Positions 9,001 through 17,307 of a DNA stretch of 64,000 nt are shown here, in pieces. The stretch is taken from positions 1-64,000 of the forward strand of contig JBFMGG010000003.1 of the NCBI GenBank assembly GCA_040752835.1, in the 5' to 3' direction. Numbering within the stretch: the stretch's first letter is position 1; each line of letters starts with the position of its first letter. Under the pieces are notes generated by a model, which was not told where the DNA came from, ran no database searches, and saw only the letters and a program-made list of their open reading frames with translations. The position numbers were made by a program, and so were the translations under genes. This DNA comes from Campylobacterota bacterium (GTDB lineage: Bacteria > Campylobacterota > Campylobacteria > Campylobacterales > Sulfurimonadaceae).

Positions 9001-9698
9001 TCACCGAATAGGGATGGGACGTAGTGGCGTTTCAGATCGCTTTGTTTCGCTTTTGTTTCCTGGATGTCCCGTTTAATCAAAAAGGTATATGCGCCCCGTT
9101 TTTGATGGATGGCCTGTTCTTTCAGAGCCGAAAACGTGTAGGCGATTTCAACCGTTCCGACAAATTTTCGATCCCGAAAAAGGGGGTAGACGGTGCGAAA
9201 TCCGTCGAAGAGTTTGCCCGTTTCAAAGGCCGAAATTTTTTGCTTTGTCTCTTGCGCATGAACGATCAGAGGGCGGCTTTTGGCCAGGGAGTCTCCGAAT
9301 TTATCCGGTTCATGCACCCGCAAAAAGCCGACGGCACCGGGAAGATGGAAAAACAGCAACCGGACATCGTATTCTTGGAGGGTATCGAAGGGTTTGGCGG
9401 AAAGTTCCAAAAGTTCACGGCGCAACAGCGCCTGTTCTGCCGCATCGGCGTCGGCAGAGCGCTCCATGATCCGCCCGATCCGGGGGGAACTGAGAAACAT
9501 CTGCTGATAGTTATCGATCATTTTCTGCTGCATCGTCCGGTAACTTTCGATCCGCTGGTCGAATTCCCGGACGCTGGCGCTGATGTAATTCCCCGTCAGC
9601 GTCTGATGGCGGCTGGCAAGCACGAGCGTTACAACCCCCATAATGAGAAGGTAGATTGCAAGATAGGCGTATAAACGGCGCTTGAACAGAGTGAACAT
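6024..9698 (-). CDS. BarA-like hybrid sensor histidine kinase (PAS-PAS-HK-REC-Hpt)
   Basis: This 1224-residue inner-membrane kinase has TM1 (about 10-28), a 290-residue periplasmic double-Cache-like sensor, TM2 (about 322-342) and two PAS domains (about 360-460 and 475-590). The dimerisation/phosphoacceptor helix holds His624 (MSHEIRTPLNG). An ATPase domain with N and G boxes (DTGIGIAP, GGTGLGLSIS) follows, then a degenerate receiver-like stretch, a canonical receiver with Asp1030 (LVLMDVNMPEMDG) and a C-terminal Hpt domain with His1164 (AHAIKGAAANL). It therefore carries a whole phosphorelay, but no output regulator sits beside it. AAGGA lies 6 nt before the ATG. The ligand is unknown. Confidence 0.92.
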   Translation of the reverse strand: MFTLFKRRLYAYLAIYLLIMGVVTLVLASRHQTLTGNYISASVREFDQRIESYRTMQQKMIDNYQQMFLSSPRIGRIMERSADADAAEQALLRRELLELSAKPFDTLQEYDVRLLFFHLPGAVGFLRVHEPDKFGDSLAKSRPLIVHAQETKQKISAFETGKLFDGFRTVYPLFRDRKFVGTVEIAYTFSALKEQAIHQKRGAYTFLIKRDIQETKAKQSDLKRHYVPSLFGDEYLEDRKDTLLIGAEGFDKGEIAALIGSNGDLIRKALARGTLQGIKLYHEGKYSLLILKPVYEFNGNQAAYMVELTGNHAFFEDRIREFILLWLGIAVLSALLMWYVFRYHRSTVFLEQYRDAIEKTMIVSRTDPRGIITYVNDRFAEVSGYRESELMNRSHNIIRHPDTPSALFKELWQTIKAGKIWKGEIKNRTKAGEAYYVKSTIYPLVDENGQIVEYIGLREDVTELVEAAKKLEDEKRRFDTIFQHQKSIVVFTGKEGGIEMVNRRFFDYFDFPDLNAFLAQHQCVCEMFLERKGYISAPSFEEFFERLAESSEEFRKVLVRDKRGEERILAVEFAAISLTEKEYIIFSYHDITELDETLQREEQLRFQAQRSEAAKMEFLANMSHEIRTPLNGIMGFAKLLENAPLAEEHHRQARIISEQSKTLLGIINDILDLSKIESGHLELEKVLINPFVEFEMAFSLFAPVAQEKGIDYSVALDSRISECIGLDSLRIKQVMGNLISNALKFTPAGGKIRVEIERIGQGENPDRLRFSVTDTGIGIAPEKVASIFSPFIQEDSSTTRQFGGTGLGLSISSKLVSLFGGELKVESEKGKGSRFWFEIDVMECDRGSVLALNLENTKIGVMDSDSPSHPHVISQLESFGIDYTRCDGKVLEAVARMDRRCDVLIAFDEEIVQNVLRDLPRQVGRIVLIGEAADAYPETVHVIPDYERCPSKLYNTLLSAGVEGISFGTADTLHKQWPEKRVLVAEDYDVNRMLIEALLKLHGIEPDFVDNGKDAVEKVRTAAYDLVLMDVNMPEMDGMEATRLIRRQNREVPIVALTANALGGDRERFLEAGMNEHLTKPIDADDLALTLERFLGEGDSGTLPLAEAGKKEDIYAGALEFLKLPKEIIVKLFDAFCSSVPGRLDALEQAVARDDLKEIEAQAHAIKGAAANLHLGTIRDLASRLEKSSHEGIPLEYAMIIAEMRADFERVHRLHAQMQTQKGV

Positions 9699-9765
9699 GG
9701 TTTGTCCTTGCTTAGGATCGCTTAGGGTTATTCTACTGTGCCGCGGCTAAATCCGCGCCGCGGGT

Positions 9766-10830
9766 TCACCACTCTTTGATCACGTTGTAGACGCTGTCGC
9801 GCTCGACCGGAACGAAACCGCTGTTTTTGATCAGTCCGACGAACTCTTCGAGGTCGATGCCGTTGGCGCTTTTGGCACCCGCGGCGGAATTGATCGACTC
9901 GCGTTCGATCGTCCCGTCAAGATCGTTGGCCCCGAATTCCTGGGCGACGAGAGCGAGATTCACCGTCGAAGTGACCCAGTAGGCTTTGAGATTCGGAACG
10001 TTGTCGAGAAGAATACGGCTGATGGCGTACGTTTTGAGAATCTCGTGCGCCGTAATGAACTCTTTGACGTTGAGATAATTGTTTTCGCTTTGGTAAACCA
10101 GCGGAATAAAACAGTTGAACCCTACCGTCGTATCCTGGAGATCCCGGATCCGGAGGATGTGGTCGATCCGGTGGGCTCGCGTTTCGACGTGTCCGAAGAG
10201 CATGGTAACATTGCTTTTCATCCCCCGTTCATGCCATTTCCGGTGGATTTCAAGCCATTGCGCGGAATTGACTTTCCCTTTGCAGATGTAATCGCGTACC
10301 CCTTCATCGAAAATCTCGGCGCCGCCCCCGGGCATCGAATCGACCCCGTTTTGGATCATCAGGTCCAGAATCTCATCGTAACTTTTGCCGTACTCTTCCG
10401 CGAGGAAATGGACTTCCGCGGCCGTCAGGGCTTTGACGTGGAGCTGCGGATGGCGTTCCTTGATCTTGCGGAAAACGTCCAGGTACCATTCCAGCCCCGT
10501 ATCGGGATTGTGCGCCGATACGATGTGGACTTCGCGAATCCCCCGCCCCACGATGTCGTCGGTAATGGCGAGGATCTCTTCGTGGCTCATCGTGTAGGGA
10601 TTGGGGTTTTTACGGCTTGCGCTGTAGGCGCAGAATTTGCAGACGTCCTTGCAGATGTTCGTGGGGTTGATGTGGCGGTTGATATTGAAAAACGTACGGC
10701 GGTCATGGAGCGCTTTGCGCCGCTCGTCGGCAAGTTCGCCCAGAGTAAAGAGATCCAGGTCGTACAATGCCACCCCTTCTTCGAGGGTGAGCCTTTCGTG
10801 CCGTTTTACTTTTTCGATCAGTTCCATCAT
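9766..10830 (-). CDS. mqnE: Aminofutalosine synthase (radical SAM), menaquinone synthesis
   Basis: MqnE makes aminodeoxyfutalosine in the futalosine route to menaquinone, the only quinone in most Campylobacterota. From the chosen start the product is 354 residues. The radical-SAM cluster motif CKDVCKFC (Cys60, Cys64, Cys67) follows the family signature FFNINRHINPTN. The related MqnC is the main alternative, but the N-terminal signature favours MqnE. An in-frame ATG exists at 10866, but it overlaps a perfect TATAAT (10870-10865), so the mRNA probably starts downstream of it. The double ATG at 10830/10827 is the better start. Confidence 0.9.
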   Translation of the reverse strand: MMELIEKVKRHERLTLEEGVALYDLDLFTLGELADERRKALHDRRTFFNINRHINPTNICKDVCKFCAYSASRKNPNPYTMSHEEILAITDDIVGRGIREVHIVSAHNPDTGLEWYLDVFRKIKERHPQLHVKALTAAEVHFLAEEYGKSYDEILDLMIQNGVDSMPGGGAEIFDEGVRDYICKGKVNSAQWLEIHRKWHERGMKSNVTMLFGHVETRAHRIDHILRIRDLQDTTVGFNCFIPLVYQSENNYLNVKEFITAHEILKTYAISRILLDNVPNLKAYWVTSTVNLALVAQEFGANDLDGTIERESINSAAGAKSANGIDLEEFVGLIKNSGFVPVERDSVYNVIKEW

Positions 10831-10864
10831 CGCCGCATTCTTTATTGTTGTATATTTTTCGCGC

Positions 10865-10870
10865 ATTATA
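10865..10870 (-). promoter_or_regulatory. -10 element of mqnE
   Basis: Minus-strand TATAAT lies in the 95-bp divergent region between mqnE and glnD. It overlaps the most upstream possible mqnE ATG, which argues against that start. On the plus strand TACAAT near 10898 may serve glnD. Confidence 0.55.
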
Positions 10871-10925
10871 CCGAAAGAAAAACGACAATAATCGGTTACA
10901 ATATTTTCAAAAAAGCGTAACGACC

Positions 10926-13433
10926 ATGAGCATCACCGTCCAGATCGAAGACCTCATCGAAAAAAAAGCCAGCGACTTCGAGATTTCGAAGCTCTTCAAA
11001 GCCCATATACACAACTACAAAAATTCGCTCGGCGAACTTTTCGAACGCAATCAGGGGAAAGATTTCCTCGTCACCCACACCAAAACCCTCGATTCGATCA
11101 TCGGCCTGATGTACAAAACCGTCCTGCGGCGGCTGTTCGGGAACTATCTTCCCATGCGCAGCAACATCCCGATCGTTTTCGTCGCGCTGGGGAGTTACGG
11201 GCGGGAGCAGCTGTGCGTTCACAGCGACATCGACCTGATGATCGTATACGAAAAAAACGACGGCTACAACACCGCCGCCATCATCGAAAAATTTCTCTAT
11301 CTTGCCTGGGACGCAGGGTTGAAACTCGGGCACCGCGTCCATGAAGTCGGCGATCTGCTGGGAGCGTCGCGCGAAGACATTACGATCAAAACGGCGATGA
11401 TGGAATCGCGGCTCATCATCGGTTCCCCCTTTACCTGGAGCGCCGTACAAAACCGTCTGACCGCGATCCGCCACGACAATCCAAAGGCCTTCATCCTCGC
11501 CAAAATCGAAGAAGCGGAGCTGCGCCGTAAAAAATTCCCCTCCTCGATGCAGCCGCACATCAAAGAGGGCGTCGGGGGGCTGCGCGATTCGCAGCTGCTG
11601 TTCTGGATTGCCAAAACCCTCTACGGCGTCACGACGCTCAAAGAGCTCTCCGGGACCCTTTTCAGCGAAGAACAGTACCGCGAGTACCGTATCGCGCTGG
11701 AACTTTTGTTCCGCGTCCGCAGCGCCCTGCACCTCCTCAGCGGCAAACAGCAAGACCAGCTCGTCCTCGATTACATGCCCCGCATCGCCGAAATGCTCGG
11801 CTTCGCGGACGAACGGCGGCTGGTGACGAAACTCCTCGAAGCGCAATGGCGGATCAACAATTTCACCCGCATCTACGTTAAAAAAATGGCCCGTCCCTAT
11901 CAGCACGATGCGATCACGTTTGCAAAATTGCGGGAGGGACGGATTCAAAAAGGATTTTATGCGTTCGACGGTGTCCTCTACGCCTCTTACCGGATGCCGA
12001 CGCCACCGATCCATACACTGCTGGAAATGCTCAGCGGACTCGAAGACCGTCCCTGGACGTTTGATGCGAGCGTGCTGTTCCATTTTACCTACGTTCCGAT
12101 TTCCCATCCTCTCCGCTCGAAAACCTACGCCCTGCTGCGCAAAATTTTCGAGAGGGAGCACCTCTATGCCCCGTTGCAGCTTTTTTACGATGCGGGGATC
12201 CTCCACCAGCTCATCGGGGCGTTCAAAAAAGTGCTCCACCTCCCCCAGTTCGACGGATATCATCACTATCCGGTGGATCTCCATTCGATCAAGTGCATCG
12301 AAGCGCTCGAAACCATCGCCGACCCGCACGTCCAAACGCTGTACGCGCAGCTTCCCTCCGCGGACAGGGTACTGCTCAAAGCGATCATTCTGCTCCACGA
12401 CACGGGCAAAGGCCGCAAACAAGACCACAGCGAAGTGGGCGCGAAACTGATCGTCCCTTTTATCAAAAACCTCAAACTCGCTTCCCACCAGTTCGAAAGG
12501 GCTGCGCTGCTGGTACGCCACCACGTCCTGATGAGCCACGTCGCCTACCGCGAAAACCTCTATCACGAAAAGACCCTCTATCAGTTCATGTCGAAAATCA
12601 AAACCACCGACAACCTGACGCTCCTCTACATCCTCACCTATGCCGACATTAACGGTGTAGGACCGGGAACTTACACCAGCTTCGGCGCGAACCTTCTGCA
12701 CGAGCTCTACGAAGCCTCGCTGGAAATCGCATCCCAAAACGACCGGATCAGCGATGCGCTGAAGCGGCGCAACAAGGAAAAAAAACTGGTCAACGACCCC
12801 GAATTCGGAACCTTTTCGAAAATCGAACAGAAAAAGATCCTCTCCATCGAATCGGATCTTTTCTTCCTCAAGCACGCTCCCCATGAAATCCTTTCGGTCT
12901 CGAAACAGGCGTTCGGGTGCGGCGATTTTACCTACCGCCTCGAACAAAACGGGGGGCTTGTGATCCATATTTTCCGCAAAATTCCGCTGAATCTGGGATA
13001 CCTGCTGGGCAAGCTGAGCTACCTCGACGTCGCCTCGATGGATATTTTCACCCTGTTCGACGGCATCAAATATTTCAAGATCGAATTCTTGCAGCATCCC
13101 CGGGAAGGGACCCTAGAGGAGGTCGAGAGGATCGTCCACGAGGCATTTGATATGTCCAAGACGATCGAGCTGCCCAAACCGCACATCAAACCGGGCGAAA
13201 TCACCCTCGACTGCGACCATTCGATCCACTACGCCCAGCTCAATCTGACCACGGCGAACCAGCGGGGACTGCTGGCCTATTTCGTGCGACTTTTCGACGA
13301 AGCCGACATCAACATCGCCACCGCCAAGATCCATACGAACAAAAACGTCGCCCGCGACCACTTCTTAATAGAAAAACAAAACAGGATGTGCGATAATGCG
13401 CGCGAAATAATTGCCAAATTGGTAGGAGAGTAG
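10926..13433 (+). CDS. glnD: Bifunctional PII uridylyltransferase/uridylyl-removing enzyme
   Basis: GlnD (835 residues) modifies the PII signalling protein in response to glutamine and so controls nitrogen metabolism. It shows the nucleotidyltransferase motif GSYGREQLCVHSDIDL (about 89-104), a central HD hydrolase domain with LLHDTGKGRKQDHSE (His491-Asp492) and two C-terminal ACT domains that sense glutamine. It is a little shorter than the 890-residue E. coli protein. The ATG at 10926 was preferred over upstream in-frame codons because homology begins there; its Shine-Dalgarno is weak. The stop is 3 nt before glmS, so the two genes are almost certainly co-transcribed. Confidence 0.93.
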   Translation: MSITVQIEDLIEKKASDFEISKLFKAHIHNYKNSLGELFERNQGKDFLVTHTKTLDSIIGLMYKTVLRRLFGNYLPMRSNIPIVFVALGSYGREQLCVHSDIDLMIVYEKNDGYNTAAIIEKFLYLAWDAGLKLGHRVHEVGDLLGASREDITIKTAMMESRLIIGSPFTWSAVQNRLTAIRHDNPKAFILAKIEEAELRRKKFPSSMQPHIKEGVGGLRDSQLLFWIAKTLYGVTTLKELSGTLFSEEQYREYRIALELLFRVRSALHLLSGKQQDQLVLDYMPRIAEMLGFADERRLVTKLLEAQWRINNFTRIYVKKMARPYQHDAITFAKLREGRIQKGFYAFDGVLYASYRMPTPPIHTLLEMLSGLEDRPWTFDASVLFHFTYVPISHPLRSKTYALLRKIFEREHLYAPLQLFYDAGILHQLIGAFKKVLHLPQFDGYHHYPVDLHSIKCIEALETIADPHVQTLYAQLPSADRVLLKAIILLHDTGKGRKQDHSEVGAKLIVPFIKNLKLASHQFERAALLVRHHVLMSHVAYRENLYHEKTLYQFMSKIKTTDNLTLLYILTYADINGVGPGTYTSFGANLLHELYEASLEIASQNDRISDALKRRNKEKKLVNDPEFGTFSKIEQKKILSIESDLFFLKHAPHEILSVSKQAFGCGDFTYRLEQNGGLVIHIFRKIPLNLGYLLGKLSYLDVASMDIFTLFDGIKYFKIEFLQHPREGTLEEVERIVHEAFDMSKTIELPKPHIKPGEITLDCDHSIHYAQLNLTTANQRGLLAYFVRLFDEADINIATAKIHTNKNVARDHFLIEKQNRMCDNAREIIAKLVGE

Positions 13434-13436
13434 TGA

Positions 13437-15251
13437 ATGTGCGGTATCGTAGGATATATCGGGGCTAAACCGGTTAAGAAAATACTGATCGACGGGCTTC
13501 GGGAACTGGAGTACCGTGGATACGACTCCGCCGGTATCGCCGTACTGCAGCAGGGAGGTTTTTCTCTCTTCAAAGCGGTGGGCAAACTGATCAACCTCGA
13601 GGAAAAAGCCAAAGAGTTCGAGAGTGAGGGTTTCTCGGTCGGAATCGGACATACCCGCTGGGCTACCCACGGCAAACCGACCGAGCTCAACGCCCACCCC
13701 CATCTGGGTCAAAACTCCTACGTCGTCCACAACGGCATCATCGAAAACTACCAGGAACTCAAAGCGATGCTCACCGCGCAAGGGGCACAGTTCCTCAGCC
13801 AGACCGATACCGAAGTGATCGTCCATCTGTTCGAACATCACCTCAAAACGGCGGAATCCCCTTTCGAAGCGTTCCGGCAGACCCTCGCGAGACTCGAGGG
13901 GGCCTATGCCGTACTCCTCGTCAACGGTTCGATACCCGACACGATCTTTTTTGCCAAACACGGCTCTCCGATGATTATCGGACGCAACACGGAAAACGAC
14001 GTGCTCTTCGGATCGTCCGACGCCGCGTTGATCGGCAAATGCAGCGAAGTGATCTACCTCGAAGACGGCCATTACGGATACGCGTCGAGTGAGAAAGTGG
14101 CCCTCTACGACGCGCAGGACCGCGAAGTCGCTTTGCGTTACGTCCCTCTCAGCGACAACAAGCTCTCCGCCCAGAAAGAAGGGTACCGCTTTTTTATGGA
14201 AAAAGAGATCTACGAGCAAAGTACCGTTTTGGCCGATACCCTGATGGGGCGCCTGCGTGATGCGAGCGTCTATTTCGAAGAGATCGATCCCTCGTTGTTC
14301 GAAGGGATCAACGAAATCAAACTCTGCGCCTGCGGAACGAGTTACCATGCCGCTCTCGTGGCCAGTTATCTTTTCGAACGCCACGCCCACATCCGTACGT
14401 CGGTCGAAATCGCGAGCGAATTCCGCTACCGAGAACCTTTCCTGACGACTGACACCCTTTTCGTCGTCATCAGCCAAAGCGGTGAAACGGCCGACACCTT
14501 AGAGAGCCTCAAGATGGCCAAAAAGTCGGGGCTTAAAACCATGGTCGTCTGTAACGTCGACAACTCCTCGATGGTCCGTCTCGCCGACGCAAGCATCCTG
14601 ACCCGTGCGGGGATCGAAAAAGGGGTTGCCTCGACCAAGGCCTTCGCGACGCAGGTGAGCGTCTTGTGGATGCTCAGTCTCTACCTCGGAGAAACGCGCA
14701 AAACGCTTCCAAATGCCGAAATCCAGCGCCAGATACAGCTTTTGCGCACCCTCCCCTCCACCGTTGCCGTCGATCCTTCCACCCACGAGCAGCTGCGCCG
14801 TCTGAGCAAACGCTACCTCCACGGTCACGGGTTCTTCTTTATCGGCCGCGACGTGTTCTATCCGCTTGCGCTGGAAGGGGCGCTGAAGCTCAAAGAGATC
14901 AGCTATCTGCACGCCGAAGGATACCCCAGCGGGGAGATGAAACACGGCCCCATCGCGCTGGCGGACCCCGAACTTTTCACGATCGCCCTGCTGCCGCAGC
15001 ACAAACTCTACGACAAGACCAAAAGCAACATCGAAGAGCTCAGTGCGCGCGATTCGACGATCTGTTCGATCAGTCCGCTCGATTTCGACAAAGCCGACGA
15101 CCACATCCGCACCCGGGCACACGACGATTACATGCTCGAATTTTTCGAGATGATGGTCGTCTTGCAGCTCTTGTCGATGGAGATCGCAATCCGTCTGGGC
15201 AACGACGTCGATATGCCGCGCAATCTTGCCAAAAGCGTTACGGTCGAATAA
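13437..15251 (+). CDS. glmS: Glucosamine-6-phosphate synthase
   Basis: GlmS converts fructose-6-phosphate and glutamine to glucosamine-6-phosphate, the entry to peptidoglycan and LPS precursors. The 604-residue protein has Cys2 as the glutaminase nucleophile (MCGIVGYIG), the glutaminase motif RGYDSAGI, two SIS sugar-isomerase domains (ISQSGETADT in the first) and the C-terminal LAKSVTVE tail. AGGAG lies about 9 nt upstream of the ATG. It follows glnD by 3 nt, linking glutamine sensing with a glutamine-consuming enzyme. I see no glmS ribozyme; the spacing leaves no room for one. Confidence 0.97.
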   Translation: MCGIVGYIGAKPVKKILIDGLRELEYRGYDSAGIAVLQQGGFSLFKAVGKLINLEEKAKEFESEGFSVGIGHTRWATHGKPTELNAHPHLGQNSYVVHNGIIENYQELKAMLTAQGAQFLSQTDTEVIVHLFEHHLKTAESPFEAFRQTLARLEGAYAVLLVNGSIPDTIFFAKHGSPMIIGRNTENDVLFGSSDAALIGKCSEVIYLEDGHYGYASSEKVALYDAQDREVALRYVPLSDNKLSAQKEGYRFFMEKEIYEQSTVLADTLMGRLRDASVYFEEIDPSLFEGINEIKLCACGTSYHAALVASYLFERHAHIRTSVEIASEFRYREPFLTTDTLFVVISQSGETADTLESLKMAKKSGLKTMVVCNVDNSSMVRLADASILTRAGIEKGVASTKAFATQVSVLWMLSLYLGETRKTLPNAEIQRQIQLLRTLPSTVAVDPSTHEQLRRLSKRYLHGHGFFFIGRDVFYPLALEGALKLKEISYLHAEGYPSGEMKHGPIALADPELFTIALLPQHKLYDKTKSNIEELSARDSTICSISPLDFDKADDHIRTRAHDDYMLEFFEMMVVLQLLSMEIAIRLGNDVDMPRNLAKSVTVE

Positions 15252-15318
15252 GCCGTAACGTCCTCCGCCCCTTCCCGTTTCAAAATAATTTAAAATAATT
15301 TTAGATACTCTCATTACA

Positions 15319-15324
15319 TATAAT
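15319..15324 (+). promoter_or_regulatory. -10 element upstream of the heme-c GGDEF gene
   Basis: TATAAT stands in an AT-rich 113-bp gap, 40 nt before the ATG at 15365. Confidence 0.5.
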
Positions 15325-15364
15325 TTTTTCTAAAACGTCAATCCCCCTCAAGGCAACGGACCGA

Positions 15365-17203
15365 ATGAATACAAACCGCAAAATTTTATTGATCGTCGCA
15401 CTCATGCTCATGGGGCTTGCCCTCGCCACCATCACCAACGTCGCCTTGAACTTCAGGGAATATGGCTACAACAATGCCGTCGAAAAATCGAAAATGACGG
15501 CCGAAATCGTCCGCGACGGCCTCACCGCGCACATGGTCAACGGCATGATGGACAAACGCGATTTTTTCCTCGCCAACATCGCCAACATCAAAGACGTCCA
15601 GGCGCTGTGGATCGTCCGGGCCGACAAAGTCGTCAAACAATACGGCGAGGGGATGCAAAACGAGCGCCCCCGCGATGCGATCGACAACAAAGTTCTCAAA
15701 GAGGGGACAATCATCCGTGAAATCCGCGAAGACTCCAAAAACGCCGTTTTGCGCGTTACGATTCCCTACATCGCGACCGCCTACGGCAATCCCAACTGTC
15801 TTACCTGCCACAATGTCCAGGAAGGGGACGTCCTTGGGGCCATCAGTATGGAATTCAACATCAACGAAATCCGTCAGACCGGGGCGATGACGATCGCGAA
15901 GATTTTTGCGATCAACGTCGTGTTCATCATCATCGCGCTGTGGGTCACCAACCACTATTTCAAACCCTACATGCAACTCTTCGAAAACCTCCAGCAGGGG
16001 ATCAAACGGGCGCGGACGGGCGATTTCTCGTTCCGTTTCAAAACCACCCTCAAAGATGCCGGAAGCGAAGTCGCCGAACAGATGAACACCCTCTTCGAAA
16101 AAATCGAAGAGACCTTCGAGGGGATCAAGCATAACCTCAACACCTTCGTCGCCCGCTCGAGCATCGCGTGCTCCGATCCGCTCAACACGACAGGGACCAT
16201 CATCCAGGAGCTCTCGGACGTTTACAAATTCAAGAAAACGATCGAGCTGGACAAGGACAAAGAGGCCATTTACGAACGTTTCGTCTACGTTTTGAAAGAG
16301 AAATTCCATTTCGACCATTTCGCCCTCTACGAAGTCGACAAAATGTCCAAAGAGCGCAAACTGATCTACATCACCGATTCGAAAAGCTTCTGTATCCCCG
16401 TAGCGGACATCAATGCCCTCGAATGCCGTGCCTACCGGACGGCAAGTGACGTTTATTCGACCGAGTTCCCGAACATCTGCAACAACTGCGCCGATGGGAA
16501 GGAGTACTCGTGCATCCCGTTCAACATCAACGACGACCTTTCGCTGATACTCTCGTATTCGGCCCAAGACGCCGAGGCGATCGAAGTGATGAACCTTTCG
16601 ATTCCGAGCATCAAAAACTATTTCGAAGCGGCCAAAGCGGTCATCGAAAGCCGTACACTGATGGACAAACTGCGCGACTCTTCCCTCCGCGACGGCGCGA
16701 CGGGGCTTTATAACCGACGCTTCCTCGAAGAGTTTATCGACAAAAGCGCCGAACAGGCGCTGCGTGCGAATATTTCGTATTCCATCCTGATGATCGACGT
16801 CGACTATTTTAAAATGGTCAACGACACCTACGGCCACGATGCCGGCGATAACGTCATCAAGACCCTCTCGGGCATTTTGCAGGAAAACATCCGCAAATCG
16901 GATCTGGCGATCCGTTACGGCGGAGAGGAATTCCTCGTCCTGCTCCACAACGCGACCGATGAGGGGACGCTGGGAATCGCCGAAAAAATCCGCACGCGGT
17001 TCAACGAGCAGAAATTCTTTTTCGGAAACGATACGGTACAAAAAACGCTCAGTATCGGGATCTCGTACTTCCCCTCCCATGCCGATTCGATCTGGAAAGC
17101 AATCAAATTTGCCGACCTGGCATTGTACGAAGCCAAAAATACGGGCCGCAACCGCATCATTACGTTCGAGGAACACATGTTCAGCGGCGGGGACAAATAC
17201 TAA
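15365..17203 (+). CDS. Heme-c sensor diguanylate cyclase (active-type GGDEF)
   Basis: The 612-residue membrane receptor has TM1 (about 7-29), a periplasmic domain of about 145 residues ending in a c-type heme attachment motif CLTCH (145-149), TM2 (about 176-197), a HAMP-like segment, a middle cytoplasmic domain with several cysteines and a C-terminal GGDEF domain. The active-site motif is GGEEF (519-523) and the I-site RKSD (510-513) is intact, so it should make c-di-GMP with product inhibition. The periplasmic fold resembles heme-binding DUF3365/Tll0287-type sensors, suggesting redox or gas sensing. It converges on a paralogue at 17298-19094 with the same layout. Confidence 0.9.
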   Translation: MNTNRKILLIVALMLMGLALATITNVALNFREYGYNNAVEKSKMTAEIVRDGLTAHMVNGMMDKRDFFLANIANIKDVQALWIVRADKVVKQYGEGMQNERPRDAIDNKVLKEGTIIREIREDSKNAVLRVTIPYIATAYGNPNCLTCHNVQEGDVLGAISMEFNINEIRQTGAMTIAKIFAINVVFIIIALWVTNHYFKPYMQLFENLQQGIKRARTGDFSFRFKTTLKDAGSEVAEQMNTLFEKIEETFEGIKHNLNTFVARSSIACSDPLNTTGTIIQELSDVYKFKKTIELDKDKEAIYERFVYVLKEKFHFDHFALYEVDKMSKERKLIYITDSKSFCIPVADINALECRAYRTASDVYSTEFPNICNNCADGKEYSCIPFNINDDLSLILSYSAQDAEAIEVMNLSIPSIKNYFEAAKAVIESRTLMDKLRDSSLRDGATGLYNRRFLEEFIDKSAEQALRANISYSILMIDVDYFKMVNDTYGHDAGDNVIKTLSGILQENIRKSDLAIRYGGEEFLVLLHNATDEGTLGIAEKIRTRFNEQKFFFGNDTVQKTLSIGISYFPSHADSIWKAIKFADLALYEAKNTGRNRIITFEEHMFSGGDKY

Positions 17204-17285
17204 AATCTCTCTACGCCCGGCATGCGGGCACTGAACAAAAAGCGACGTAAACGATTAGGGGAGCACGCCGTACTTTTAAATCGCC

Positions 17286-17307
17286 AAAAAGCCGCTGCTA
17301 GAGCGGC
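17286..17307 (-). terminator. Rho-independent terminator of the second heme-c GGDEF gene
   Basis: On the minus strand, GCCGCT-CTAGC-AGCGGC is followed directly by TTTTT (17290-17286). The stop codon lies in the loop. Confidence 0.8.

Noticed and set aside
10896-13097. 733-residue open frame on the minus strand inside glnD
   Set aside because: It is a shadow of glnD: composition is unnatural, there is no family resemblance, and G+C-rich codons remove stops on the opposite strand.
13433-13437. glmS ribozyme
   Set aside because: Only 3 nt separate glnD and glmS, leaving no room for a leader.
15386-17176. 596-residue minus-strand frame covering the GGDEF gene
   Set aside because: Antisense shadow with low-complexity Val/Asp/Phe content; the plus strand has the CxxCH and GGEEF motifs.
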